Of a DNA stretch of 64,000 bases, positions 8,705 to 17,534 are shown one piece after another. Positions within the stretch are counted from its first letter, which is position 1. Every line of letters starts with the position of its first letter. The notes beneath the pieces were generated by a model. That model was given only the letters and a program-made list of their open reading frames with translations. It was not told the DNA's origin and searched no databases. The stretch is from the NCBI GenBank assembly GCA_019635015.1, contig JAHCAG010000002.1:140425-204424 (forward strand), read 5' to 3'. This DNA is from Burkholderiales bacterium. GTDB lineage: Bacteria; Pseudomonadota; Gammaproteobacteria; Burkholderiales; SG8-41. The translations under genes and the position numbers were made by a program.

Positions 8705-11479
8705 GTGAACGCCCCGATACCGGGTCCGCAGGAACAAGCCACGCGCCTGCTGGTCGGCCAGAAAGAAATCCTCGAAGGTATCGTCGCCGGACGCGGTCTG
8801 GCCGATCTGCTGACCGCGATCTGCCGGCTCGCGGAGCGGGAAACCAGTGGCATGCTGTGCAGCATCCTGCTGCTTGACGCCGACGGCATGCGTCTGCGGC
8901 ACGGTGCGGCGCCGAGTCTGCCCTTCGAATATTCGCGCCTGATCGACGGTCTCGCCATCGGTCCCGCTGTCGGCTCATGCGGCACCGCCGCATTCCGCCG
9001 CGAACAGGTCATCGTCGAAGATATCGCCACTGATCCGCTGTGGGCCGCCTACCGCGATGTGGCAGCCGCATACAGACTCCGCGCCTGCTGGTCGACGCCA
9101 ATATTCAATGCCGCCCGGCAGGTACTCGGCACCTTTGCCATGTATTACCGGGAACCGCGCAAACCTTCACCGGAGCACGCCGCGCTCATCGAAATGGCAA
9201 CGCAGACCGCGGCCATCGCCATCGAGCACTGCCGGACCAACGAAAAGCTGCAGCTCAGCAATGAACGTTTCCTGCTAGCGGCGCGCGCCACCAACGACGC
9301 GGTCTGGGACTGGGACTTTGGAAAAAACACGCTGTGGTGGAGCGAAGGCATCACCTCGCTCTTCGGTTATCCGGTCGGGGAACTGGAGCCGGGACCGGAA
9401 TCCTGGACCCTGCGCCTGCATTCCGGCGATGCCGCACGCGTCACCGCGGAATTCCATGCCGTCGTCGATGACCCGAAAGCGCAGTTCTGGTCGGCCGAAT
9501 ACCGCTTCCGACGCCGCGACGGCAGCCATGCCGAGGTGTTCGACCGCGGGTTCGTCATCCGCAACAGCGCAGGGCGTGCCATACGCATGATCGGCGCCGT
9601 CCAGGATATCACCGAGCGCAAACAGGCCGGGGAACGCATCAAGCGCCAGAACCGCGTCCATGCCGTGCTCTCGGGCATCAACACGCTGATCGTGCGCGTG
9701 CGCGACCGCCAGACGCTGCTCGACGAGGCCTGCCGCATTGCCGCCGAGCAGGGCGGTTTCGGCATGGTCTGGATCGGCTTCCTCGACCGTGCCACCGGCA
9801 GCGTCAGTCCGGCCGCCTGGGCGGGCTTCGATGCCGACGAGGCCTGGGGTTCAACCACAGCCTCGGCCCGCGACGATGCCGATGGCCAGGGTGTGACCGG
9901 GCGCGCAATCCGCAGCGGCCAGCCGCAGATCGTCAATGACATTTCCACCGACACCCGCTCCGCCAGCAGGCGCCGGCGCACCGCCGCGGCACGCGGCTTC
10001 CGCTCGGTGATCGCGTTGCCGCTGTTCATCGACGGCGTGGTGGTCGGGAATTTCTCACTGTATGCGCGGGAACCGCATTTCTTCGACGACGAAGAAGTGA
10101 AGCTGCTCACCGACCTCGCCGGCGACATCTCCTTTGCCCTGCAATACCTGGCGAAGGAGGAAAAGGCCAACTATCTGGCCTACTACGATCTCGTCACCGG
10201 CCTGCCTAACCGCACGCTGTTCATGGAGCACCTGAACCACGCGATGCGCGCCGCCGGCAGCAGCCCCGGCAGGCTGGTGCTGGTGATCGGCGACATCCAG
10301 CGTTTCCGCGCCATCAACGAAACACTGGGGCACTCCGCCGGCGACGAAACACTGAAACAGGTCGCATCCCTGCTGCGGAAAATGATACGCAATCCGGAGA
10401 ACCTGGCACGCATCTCGGCCGACTGCTTTGCAACCTTCCTGCCCGACGTGCGCGAACTGTCCGAAGTGGCGCACCGCATCGAGAGCCTCGCCGCCGCCGC
10501 ACTGCACACGCCTGTAACGGTTGCCGGCCGCGAGCTGACTATCGCCTTCACCATGGGCGCCGCGGTGTTCCCGGGGGACGGCGCCGACGCCGGCACGCTG
10601 TTCCGCAATGCCGAAGCGGCACTGCATGCCGCCAAGTCAGCCGGGCAGCGCTACATGTTCTACGCCCCTGAAATGAACGCCCGCGTCGCCGAATCGCTGC
10701 ATCTGGAAAACCGCCTGCGCCGCGCGCTGGATCTCGGCCAGTTCGTGCTGCATTACCAGCCCAAGTTCGAGGTCTGCACGCGAAGGCTCACCGGACTCGA
10801 AGCGCTGATCCGCTGGCAGGATCCGGAACTCGGCCTGGTGCCCCCGGCCAGCTTCATCCCGCTGATGGAGGAAACCGGGCTGATTCTCGAGGTCGGGCAG
10901 TGGGCACTGCAGCGTGCCATCAAGGATCATCGCGGCTGGTCGGCACGCGGACTGCGCCCGCCGCGCGTGGCCGTCAACGTGTCCTCGATCCAGCTGCGGC
11001 AGCGCGATTTCGTCGATATCGTCAAACGCGCGGTTTCCGGCTTCGCGGGCGGCGAAGTCGCGCTCGATCTCGAGATCACCGAAAGCGTGATCATGGAAAA
11101 CATGGCGGAAATGACGCTCAAGCTGCAGTCCATCCATGCGCTCGGCCTGCGCATCGCGATGGACGACTTCGGCACCGGCTACTCGTCCCTCAGCTGCATC
11201 GCCCAGTTGCCGATCAACACGCTGAAGATCGACCGCTCCTTTGTCATCGAAATGGCGCGCAGCGACTACCACCGCAACATCGTCACCATGATCATCCAGC
11301 TTGCGCATGCGTTGCGCCTGGACGTCGTCGCCGAAGGCGTCGATGCCGAGGAGCAGGTACGGATACTCGACCGGCTGGGCTGCGACAGCATGCAGGGTTA
11401 CCTGCTCAGCAAGCCGCTGCCGCCGGAGGACATCGAAACTTTGCTGGAAACACTGCCGCACAAGGCCGGCGCGGACTGA
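8705..11479 (+). CDS. GAF-PAS-GAF-GGDEF(degenerate)-EAL sensor phosphodiesterase
   Basis: This 924-aa cytoplasmic c-di-GMP protein has no membrane segments. The order is a GAF domain (about 20-180), PAS/PAC (about 185-310, ending IGAVQDITERKQ), a second GAF (about 325-475), a GGDEF-type domain (about 490-650) and an EAL domain (about 665-920). The cyclase signature is lost: the GGDEF position reads SADCF (ARISADCFATFLP). The EAL domain keeps LEALIRW, the NVS motif, the acidic pair in DDFGTGYSSL and AEGVD. I infer an active phosphodiesterase whose GGDEF domain is regulatory or silent. The start is GTG at 8705. The 256 bp upstream holds only the bktB terminator. Confidence 0.88.
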   Translation: MNAPIPGPQEQATRLLVGQKEILEGIVAGRGLADLLTAICRLAERETSGMLCSILLLDADGMRLRHGAAPSLPFEYSRLIDGLAIGPAVGSCGTAAFRREQVIVEDIATDPLWAAYRDVAAAYRLRACWSTPIFNAARQVLGTFAMYYREPRKPSPEHAALIEMATQTAAIAIEHCRTNEKLQLSNERFLLAARATNDAVWDWDFGKNTLWWSEGITSLFGYPVGELEPGPESWTLRLHSGDAARVTAEFHAVVDDPKAQFWSAEYRFRRRDGSHAEVFDRGFVIRNSAGRAIRMIGAVQDITERKQAGERIKRQNRVHAVLSGINTLIVRVRDRQTLLDEACRIAAEQGGFGMVWIGFLDRATGSVSPAAWAGFDADEAWGSTTASARDDADGQGVTGRAIRSGQPQIVNDISTDTRSASRRRRTAAARGFRSVIALPLFIDGVVVGNFSLYAREPHFFDDEEVKLLTDLAGDISFALQYLAKEEKANYLAYYDLVTGLPNRTLFMEHLNHAMRAAGSSPGRLVLVIGDIQRFRAINETLGHSAGDETLKQVASLLRKMIRNPENLARISADCFATFLPDVRELSEVAHRIESLAAAALHTPVTVAGRELTIAFTMGAAVFPGDGADAGTLFRNAEAALHAAKSAGQRYMFYAPEMNARVAESLHLENRLRRALDLGQFVLHYQPKFEVCTRRLTGLEALIRWQDPELGLVPPASFIPLMEETGLILEVGQWALQRAIKDHRGWSARGLRPPRVAVNVSSIQLRQRDFVDIVKRAVSGFAGGEVALDLEITESVIMENMAEMTLKLQSIHALGLRIAMDDFGTGYSSLSCIAQLPINTLKIDRSFVIEMARSDYHRNIVTMIIQLAHALRLDVVAEGVDAEEQVRILDRLGCDSMQGYLLSKPLPPEDIETLLETLPHKAGAD

Positions 11480-11591
11480 CCGCAAAATCCCGCAACGCGG
11501 GTATGGACAAAAACCCTCCCGCTCCGCATCATAGTCCCCCTGCAAAATGCAGCCGTCGTTCCCAAAACAAATCCAGAGGAGGAACCTGAAG

Positions 11592-12560
11592 ATGCGCAAA
11601 CTGAAACTGCTGGCCGCGATGGTCGTTCCGGCGCTGCTTGCGGCACCCGTCGCCCACGCCCAGTCCGCCAAATTTCCCGAGAAACCGGTGCGCCTGATCA
11701 TCGGCAGCGCCCCCGGCTCGGGACCGGACATCATTTCGCGCCTGCTGGCCGACCGGCTCTATGAAACCTGGCAGCAACGCGTGGTGGTCGACTCCCGTCC
11801 CGGCGCCGCCGGCGCCATCAGCGCCGACCTGACGCTGGGCGCGGCTCCCGACGGCTACACCTGGATGATGCTGACCTCGCAACTCTTCGTCGCCTCCGAA
11901 GTGCTGTCCGACATCAAGTTTGACCTCCAGCGCGACTTCCAGTCGGTGGCGCTGATCGGCGTGACGCCCTTCGTGCTGCTTGCCAACAACCAGTTGCCGG
12001 CCAAATCACTGAAGGACCTGATCGAGCTGGCGAAAAAAACGCCCGGCAAGATCCGCTACGGCTCGGCCGGCACCGGCGCCTCCGAACACCTGTCCGGCGT
12101 GCTGCTGAACCACCTGACCGGCACCAGCATGCTGCACGTGCCGTACAAGGGCGTCGCGCAGGCAATCACCGATGCGCTCGCCAACGAAGTGCAGATCACC
12201 TATGCCGTGCTGCCTGCGGCGAACCCCCACATCCAGAGCGGAAGGCTGCGCCCGCTGGGCGTGACCACCGCAAAACGCGCCGCGCTGATTCCGGATGTGC
12301 CGGCCATCGGCGAGGTGGTGCCCGGCTACTCGATGAACGCCTGGTACAGCATCGTCGCCCCGATCAAGGCGCCGGCGGCGATCATGAACAGGGTGAGCAA
12401 GGAAATCGTCTCTGCGGTCCGCGAACCGGCATTCGGCGAAAAACTCAAGGGTCTCGGCCTTGAAGTCGTCGGCGGCGACCGCGCGGCACTCGATGCCTGG
12501 CGGCGCGACGAGAAAAAACGCATCGTTGAACTGGTCAAGATTTCAGGCGCAAAACAGTAA
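11592..12560 (+). CDS. Tripartite tricarboxylate (Bug/TctC) binding protein
   Basis: A periplasmic solute-binding protein of the Bug family, 322 aa. Residues 1-24 form a signal peptide (MRKLKLLAAMVV..HAQS), followed by the family start FPEKPVRLIIG, the ligand-loop GSAPGSGPDI and the HVPYKG motif. The start at 11592 is chosen over the earlier in-frame start at 11547 because AGAGGAGG lies just upstream and the signal peptide begins there. No TctA/TctB membrane partners are adjacent, as is usual for betaproteobacterial orphan Bug genes. The ligand, probably a carboxylate, is unknown. Confidence 0.88.
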   Translation: MRKLKLLAAMVVPALLAAPVAHAQSAKFPEKPVRLIIGSAPGSGPDIISRLLADRLYETWQQRVVVDSRPGAAGAISADLTLGAAPDGYTWMMLTSQLFVASEVLSDIKFDLQRDFQSVALIGVTPFVLLANNQLPAKSLKDLIELAKKTPGKIRYGSAGTGASEHLSGVLLNHLTGTSMLHVPYKGVAQAITDALANEVQITYAVLPAANPHIQSGRLRPLGVTTAKRAALIPDVPAIGEVVPGYSMNAWYSIVAPIKAPAAIMNRVSKEIVSAVREPAFGEKLKGLGLEVVGGDRAALDAWRRDEKKRIVELVKISGAKQ

Positions 12561-12585
12561 CAACCGGCTGCTGGAGGCCATCGCG

Positions 12586-12612
12586 ACGCCGCGCCCTGCG
12601 CGGCGTTTTTTT
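12586..12612 (+). terminator. Rho-independent terminator of the Bug gene
   Basis: A perfect 9-bp GC-rich stem (12586-12594 with 12598-12606), a 3-nt loop and seven T. Confidence 0.87.
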
Positions 12613-12635
12613 GTAACCACCCCGGAGCCCCGTCC

Positions 12636-13421
12636 ATGATCCGCCTGCTGCTGACGCTGTTGCTGGCGGCCACGAATGCCGCCGCCCAGGTCGATGGCCC
12701 GGTACAGGCCGAGAGTGGCGGGCTGCCGGTAATCCTCACCGCGCCGCATGGCGGCCTCGAAGACCTGCCGGGCTGCAGCGAACGCAGCCCCGCCGGCGTC
12801 CGCTTCGTCAACCGTCCCGACATCAACACCGACCGCCTCACGCGCGCCATCGCCGATGAGCTGAGGCGCCTCACCGGCAAGTCACCGTACCTGGTGATCG
12901 CGCGTTTCCACCGCAAGTACATCGATGCCAACCGCCGCGCGGAAGAAGCCTACGGCGATCCCGGCTGCGCCGCCGCGTACGAGGCCTACCATGCGGCGGT
13001 CCGCAGCCATGTTGCCGAGCTGCGCGCGAAATTTCCCCATGCGATGCTGTTCGACATCCATGGCCAGACCGTCTTCCGGGACGCGATACTCCGCGGCACC
13101 CGCTACGGCAGCACCGTGCAGGCCCTGCTTGCGCGCGCCGGCGCACCGGCAATCACCGGTCCGGACAGCGTTTTCGGGCGCTTCGCGGCGATGGGTTACG
13201 CCATCCTGCCCGGCAACAACGCCGCGCCCACCGAGCGCATCGAAGCAAAGAACTATGCCGGTGGCCACACCGTCGATCTCTACGGCAGTCACCGCGAGCA
13301 GGGCATCGATGCAATGCAGCTCGAGTTCGGCCGCGATCTGCGCAACGGCCCGCGGCTCGAGCAGACCGCAAAAGACAGTGCGCAGGCCATTGCGGCCTTT
13401 TACGAACGTTTCCTCAGGTAG
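12636..13421 (+). CDS. Secreted N-formylglutamate-amidohydrolase-like protein
   Basis: The 261-aa product begins with a clear signal peptide (MIRLLLTLLLAATNAAAQ). The rest looks like the N-formylglutamate amidohydrolase / FGase zinc hydrolase fold: VILTAPHGG near the N-terminus, DINTDRLTRAIADEL, a long helix, ARFHRKYIDANR, LFDIHGQ and a late QLEFGRDLR. Those histidine and acidic motifs are the family metal and substrate sites. Classical HutG is cytoplasmic, so an exported copy without hut genes points to another amide or peptide substrate. It overlaps the convergent AraC gene by 8 bp at the 3' end. Confidence 0.68.
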   Translation: MIRLLLTLLLAATNAAAQVDGPVQAESGGLPVILTAPHGGLEDLPGCSERSPAGVRFVNRPDINTDRLTRAIADELRRLTGKSPYLVIARFHRKYIDANRRAEEAYGDPGCAAAYEAYHAAVRSHVAELRAKFPHAMLFDIHGQTVFRDAILRGTRYGSTVQALLARAGAPAITGPDSVFGRFAAMGYAILPGNNAAPTERIEAKNYAGGHTVDLYGSHREQGIDAMQLEFGRDLRNGPRLEQTAKDSAQAIAAFYERFLR

Positions 13422-14256
13422 AACTGCGCCGCGCCGCGGCCACGGGTACCGACGCTGCGAAATCTCTCGGCGCGACACCCAGCGCGCGGCGGAACATCGT
13501 TGAAAACGCCCCGGGACTCTCGTAGCCCAGATCAATGGCCACCGTGGTCACCGGAGCACCGGCCGCGAGCCTGCGGATCGACTCGAGCAGCCGCGCCTGC
13601 TGTTTCCAGCGCGCAAAGGTGATGCCGGTTTCGCGCAGGAAGCGGCGGTAGAGCGTGCGCGCGCTGGTGCGCATCGCGCCGGCATCACTGGCGCTCGGCC
13701 GCCGCGTCGAAAGGTCGGCGAGGATGCGCTCGCACAGCTGCATCAGGTCCGCGCTCTCCGGCAAGGGCAGGTCGAGTGCGCAGGGCGGCAGGCGGCGGAT
13801 TTCGGCAACCAGCAGCCGCATCAGCAGGCCATCGGCGCTGTTCGTGTCGTAATCCTCCGGCAGCGCCGCCGCACGCACGATCAGTTCGCGGGCGAGCGGC
13901 GTCACTTCCAGCACCACGCAGGCCGCGGGCATCGCCGCCGCGGCGCCTTCATCCAGATAGAGGCTGCGCATCTCGACGGCGCCGTACATCTGGATTTCGT
14001 GCACCGTGCGCGCCGGCAGCCACAGGGCGCGCGAAGGCGGCACGATCCAGGCATGGCGCGCGCTGCGCACGCGCATGGTGCCGGCGACCGCAAAGGCGAA
14101 TTGCGCGCGGGTGTGCCAGTGCGGCCGGATATGGTGGCCCGAGGGGTACGCGGTGCGGCGCATCACCAGCGGCCGCGTCAGGTCGCCAATGACCGGATGC
14201 TCCAGCGCGGCGGGCGCCTCCGGACGGGACCGGCGGCTGCGGCGGGATTTGTCCAT
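13414..14256 (-). CDS. AraC-family transcriptional regulator
   Basis: A 280-aa regulator with an N-terminal cupin-like ligand domain (HWHTRAQFAFAVAGTMRV, about 45-130) and a C-terminal double helix-turn-helix (about 180-270) ending in the family signature GYESPGAFSTMFRRALGVAPRDF. I chose the ATG at 14256 (MDKSRRSRRSRP) over an upstream in-frame start because the residues before it look like noncoding upstream DNA. It is divergent from the MFS gene with 65 bp between them. The transporter is therefore the most likely target. Confidence 0.88.
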   Translation of the reverse strand: MDKSRRSRRSRPEAPAALEHPVIGDLTRPLVMRRTAYPSGHHIRPHWHTRAQFAFAVAGTMRVRSARHAWIVPPSRALWLPARTVHEIQMYGAVEMRSLYLDEGAAAAMPAACVVLEVTPLARELIVRAAALPEDYDTNSADGLLMRLLVAEIRRLPPCALDLPLPESADLMQLCERILADLSTRRPSASDAGAMRTSARTLYRRFLRETGITFARWKQQARLLESIRRLAAGAPVTTVAIDLGYESPGAFSTMFRRALGVAPRDFAASVPVAAARRSST

Positions 14257-14321
14257 TTCAAGAAAGTTTTTGGCAAATATTCGAAAGACAGACGATCCCG
14301 ACTCTAGCAGAATCCCTGCCC

Positions 14322-15545
14322 ATGACAACCGCCACCGACACCGCCGTCCCGCCCGCCGGTTTTTCCGCAACCGTGCGCCTACTGCTGAACACCGGCCACG
14401 CCATCGACCACATGTTCCTGCTGATCTTCGCCACCGCGGTTGCGACGATCGCCATCGAGTTCGGCTACGACAACTGGACCGACCTGATGCCCTACAGCGT
14501 CGGCGCCTTCGCGCTGTTCGGGCTCGGCGCGCTGCCCGCCGGCCGCCTTGGCGACCTCTGGGGCCGGCGCAGCATGATGATCATTTTCTTCATCGGCATG
14601 GGCCTGTCGGCAATGCTCGTGGCCACGACGCAGAACGCCTGGCAACTCGCCGCAGCATTGACACTGATGGGCGCCTTCGCCGCGATCTACCATCCGGTGG
14701 GCATCCCGATGCTGGTGCAGAACGTGCCCAATCCCGGCGCGGTGATCGGACTCAACGGGCTTGCCGGCAACCTCGGCATCGCAGTCGCCGCACTGGTCAC
14801 CGGTTTCCTCGTCAAGTGGATCGGCTGGCGCGCCGCCTTCGTGATCCCCGGGCTGGTGTCCATCGCCTGCGGCATCGTTTTCGCGATGACCTGTCCGAAA
14901 GAGACCGAAGCGCCCGCCAAACGCAAGGGCGGCAAGGCCAAGGTCACGCTCTCGCCGGAAATGCTGATGCGCGCCTTCCTGGTGATGACCTCCGCCGCAG
15001 CGGTCAGCACCATCCTCTTCAACTTCACCACCAACGGCAACGCGCAACTGCTGGCCGAGGGTTTCCGTGGCGTCATCGAAGATCCCGCGGTGATCGGCAC
15101 GCTGCTGGCGGTGATCTACACCATCGCCTCCTTCGCCCAGATCGTCGTCGGCCGCCTGATCGACAAGGTGCCGTTCAAGCCGCTGCAGCTGTGGATCTCG
15201 ATCATCCAGATTCCGTTGCTGATCTGGGCCGCGCATACCCAGGACTGGTGGCTGTTCGCCGCGATGCTCGCGGTGATGGTGTTCGTGTTCGGGGCAATCC
15301 CCTTCACCGACGCGATGATCGTGCGCTACGTCGATGACCGTCTGCGCTCGCGCGTCGCCGGCATGCGCCTCACCGTCGCCTTCGGTTTCAGTTCGCTGGC
15401 GGTGTGGATTCTCGGCCCGATGGTGAAAAACATCGGCTTCGCCAACGCGCTGTGGATCATGGCCGGCATCGCTGCGCTGAAGGCCGCCATCGTCTGGCTG
15501 CTGCCCGACGAGCCCGCGTCCGAACCCGAGCCCGCGAAAACCTGA
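14322..15545 (+). CDS. MFS transporter
   Basis: A 407-aa inner-membrane transporter with about 12 hydrophobic segments. The major-facilitator motif between helices 2 and 3 is present as GRLGDLWGRRS. A basic cytoplasmic loop (PAKRKGGKAK, about 198-207) separates the two six-helix halves. Its substrate cannot be read. It is divergent from an AraC regulator that probably controls it. The C-terminal tail is rich in proline and glutamate. Confidence 0.85.
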   Translation: MTTATDTAVPPAGFSATVRLLLNTGHAIDHMFLLIFATAVATIAIEFGYDNWTDLMPYSVGAFALFGLGALPAGRLGDLWGRRSMMIIFFIGMGLSAMLVATTQNAWQLAAALTLMGAFAAIYHPVGIPMLVQNVPNPGAVIGLNGLAGNLGIAVAALVTGFLVKWIGWRAAFVIPGLVSIACGIVFAMTCPKETEAPAKRKGGKAKVTLSPEMLMRAFLVMTSAAAVSTILFNFTTNGNAQLLAEGFRGVIEDPAVIGTLLAVIYTIASFAQIVVGRLIDKVPFKPLQLWISIIQIPLLIWAAHTQDWWLFAAMLAVMVFVFGAIPFTDAMIVRYVDDRLRSRVAGMRLTVAFGFSSLAVWILGPMVKNIGFANALWIMAGIAALKAAIVWLLPDEPASEPEPAKT

Positions 15546-15601
15546 GTCATCGCCCGCCGCATTCCTCCGCGGCAGGCCATCTCACCCAAAATTTAAAATT
15601 T

Positions 15602-15623
15602 TATCAATAAAATCAAATACTTA
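15602..15623. repeat. AT-rich recurring element (copy 2, exact)
   Basis: TATCAATAAAATCAAATAC followed by TTA ends 3 bp before the start codon of the TSUP gene. The same 22 nt recurs exactly at 59110-59131, and the flanking sequence is also AT-only. Here it occupies the place of the ribosome-binding site, and no Shine-Dalgarno is visible. Confidence 0.65.
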
Positions 15624-15626
15624 TAT

Positions 15627-16379
15627 ATGGACTGGCTCGACATCACCCTGCTCACCTTCGCCGCCTTCGCCACTTCCGCGCTGACCGCCGTCGCCGGCGC
15701 CGGTGGCGGCACCATCCTGATCGCGCTGATGCTGCTGTTCATGCCGCCCGCCGCGGCCATTCCCGCCCACGGCGTGGTGCAGCTCGCCTCCAACACCTGG
15801 CGCGTGTGGCTGTTCCGCAAACACATGGCCTGGCCGCTGATCATCCGCTTCAGCCTGCTGCTGCCGCTGGGTGTGTGGCTGGGACTGGAAATGTTCCAGG
15901 GCATGTCCAAGGAAGTGGTGCAGATCCTGATCGGCTGCTTCGTGCTGCTGACGCTGTTCCTGCGCCACCTCAAGCGCTTCGCGCCGAAGGAATTCCCGCT
16001 GTGGGCCTTCATCCCCCTGGGTTTCGTCACCGGCGCGCTGAACATGATCGTCGGCGTCATCGCCCCGGTGCTCGGCGCGCTGATCATCCGCAAGGACCTG
16101 AAGAAGGAAGACGTCGTCGGCACGCTGGGCTTCTTCGGTTTCATCGGCAACCTGTTCAAGATCGCCGCCTTCACCATGATCGGCTTCAGCTTCGCCGAAT
16201 ATGGCCTGCTGCTGGCATTGATGACGGTTGCCGTGGTCGTCGGCACCTCCTTCGGCAAGAAGGTGCTGACCGGCTTCAACGAGAAAACCTTCCTCATCGT
16301 GTTCAACACCATGCTGATCGCGCTGGCACTGAAACTGATAGTGATCGACGGACTTAGGGCTGTTTTCGCCGGGAGTTAG
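15627..16379 (+). CDS. TSUP (TauE/SafE) family membrane transporter
   Basis: A 250-aa polytopic protein with about eight hydrophobic segments and the duplicated glycine-rich TSUP pattern: AVAGAGGGTILIALM near residues 22-36 and GALNMIVGVIAPVLGALI near 137-154. Family members export sulfite, sulfoacetate or other organosulfur anions. The ATG at 15627 has no recognisable Shine-Dalgarno because an AT-rich repeat lies directly before it. It follows the MFS gene on the same strand after an 81-bp gap. Confidence 0.82.
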   Translation: MDWLDITLLTFAAFATSALTAVAGAGGGTILIALMLLFMPPAAAIPAHGVVQLASNTWRVWLFRKHMAWPLIIRFSLLLPLGVWLGLEMFQGMSKEVVQILIGCFVLLTLFLRHLKRFAPKEFPLWAFIPLGFVTGALNMIVGVIAPVLGALIIRKDLKKEDVVGTLGFFGFIGNLFKIAAFTMIGFSFAEYGLLLALMTVAVVVGTSFGKKVLTGFNEKTFLIVFNTMLIALALKLIVIDGLRAVFAGS

Positions 16380-16414
16380 GCGCTGTTAGCGGAAGATCTC
16401 TGTGCTCCCACAGC

Positions 16415-16444
16415 CCAAAAAGACCGCTATGTGGAACTTTTTGG
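16415..16444. promoter_or_regulatory. Inverted repeat downstream of the TSUP gene
   Basis: CCAAAAAG and CTTTTTGG form a perfect 8-bp inverted repeat around a 14-nt loop. It lies 36 bp after the TSUP stop and 106 bp before the next gene. It could be a weak terminator, since the 3' arm holds five T, or an operator. Confidence 0.3.
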
Positions 16445-16549
16445 CGGGTTAGCAGCCACTTCCTGTATCATCCGGGGCTCCCGCCTGTGGTGCCGTGGCC
16501 CAAAGCCCGCACCTCACCCACAGACTGCAATCCGACAAGGAGCTTTCCG

Positions 16550-16819
16550 ATGCAAGCAATCCTGGATTATTTGGCCAATGGTGGCGAGCGCCTCGACTCC
16601 GAGATCGCCACCGCGACAGGTCTATCGCTGGCGACCGTGCGCGCCCGCGTGGCTGACCTGCATGCCAAGGGTGCCGTGATGACCTGCCGCTCGATCCGTT
16701 ACAAGGACGGCAAGGAAATCGAAGCCGTGCTCTGCCGCATCTCGGGCTACATCCCGCCTGCTGCCCCCGGCCGCAAATCGAAGGCGCAGATGCCGCCGAA
16801 GACCGCGCTGGTCGACTGA
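16550..16819 (+). CDS. Small winged-helix-like protein, unknown function
   Basis: An 89-aa product. Residues 2-50 (ILDYLANGGERLDSEIATA, then TGLSLATVRARVADLHAKG) read like a helix-turn-helix/winged-helix domain. The C-terminus is basic (GRKSK). The start at 16550 is fixed by AAGGAG seven bases upstream; an earlier in-frame start is not needed. It stands alone between an inverted repeat and a strong terminator. I do not recognise a named family; a DNA-binding role is inferred. Confidence 0.7.
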   Translation: MQAILDYLANGGERLDSEIATATGLSLATVRARVADLHAKGAVMTCRSIRYKDGKEIEAVLCRISGYIPPAAPGRKSKAQMPPKTALVD

Positions 16820-16837
16820 ACACAGTCGCTGCAGCAT

Positions 16838-16867
16838 AAAAAGCCCGCCCTCCGGCGGGCTTTTTTT
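16838..16867 (+). terminator. Rho-independent terminator
   Basis: A perfect 12-bp stem (16838-16849 with 16854-16865), a 4-nt loop and seven T. The next 175 bp, up to 17044, hold no other structure I can support. Confidence 0.9.
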
Positions 16868-17044
16868 ATTGGCCCGGCCGCCTTGCGGCGGCGGGTGCCG
16901 GAAAACATTACGTGATCAATGGCATCGGCGCATAAAACCTGATCGTTTGATGCAGGTCAACATCCTGGACCTGCCGCTCCGCAATGATGAATGCATGAAA
17001 AAGCGCACCGTTGCCTGTGCGCCGTTCTTGCGGAGGAGGTGGCC

Positions 17045-17530
17045 ATGGGTACCGAAATCGAACGCAAGTTCCTCGTACGGGGTGATGCCTGGCGGGCACT
17101 GGCCGCCGGAGTGCATTACCGCCAGGGTTATCTGAACAGCGCAAAGGAAAGAACGGTTCGCATCCGCACCGTCGGTGAAAAGGCATTCCTGACGGTTAAA
17201 GGCATCTCGGTGGGCGCCACCCGGGCAGAGTACGAGTACCCCATCCCCACAGACGACTGCAACGCCATGCTCGACACACTGGCCGAGAAGCCACTGATCG
17301 AGAAAACACGTTACAAGATCCGCCACGGCAGCCATCTCTGGGAAATCGACGAGTTCGCGGGTGACAACCACGGCCTGATCGTCGCCGAAATCGAACTGCA
17401 GCACGAGGATGAAGCCTTCGATACCCCCGCCTGGATCGGGGATGAAGTCACTGGCGACCCGCGCTATTTCAACTCCAACCTGATCAAGCATCCGTTCACG
17501 AACTGGGCGGACACCGCCCGGAAAGGCTGA
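17045..17530 (+). CDS. CYTH-domain phosphatase (probable tripolyphosphatase)
   Basis: A 161-aa single-domain CYTH protein. The family signature ExExK is at the very start (E4, E6, K8 in GTEIERKFL). The conserved basic and acidic residues of the tunnel fold follow in order: R38/R40 (TVRIRT), K52 (LTVKG), E62/E64, K87/R89 (EKTRYKI), E100/D102 (WEIDEF), and E115/E117 (AEIELQHED). Small bacterial CYTH proteins mostly hydrolyse inorganic triphosphate with Mg2+. The start is chosen by the GGAGGAGG just upstream. Four bases separate it from the next gene, so it heads an operon. Confidence 0.88.
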   Translation: MGTEIERKFLVRGDAWRALAAGVHYRQGYLNSAKERTVRIRTVGEKAFLTVKGISVGATRAEYEYPIPTDDCNAMLDTLAEKPLIEKTRYKIRHGSHLWEIDEFAGDNHGLIVAEIELQHEDEAFDTPAWIGDEVTGDPRYFNSNLIKHPFTNWADTARKG

Positions 17531-17534
17531 CGCC

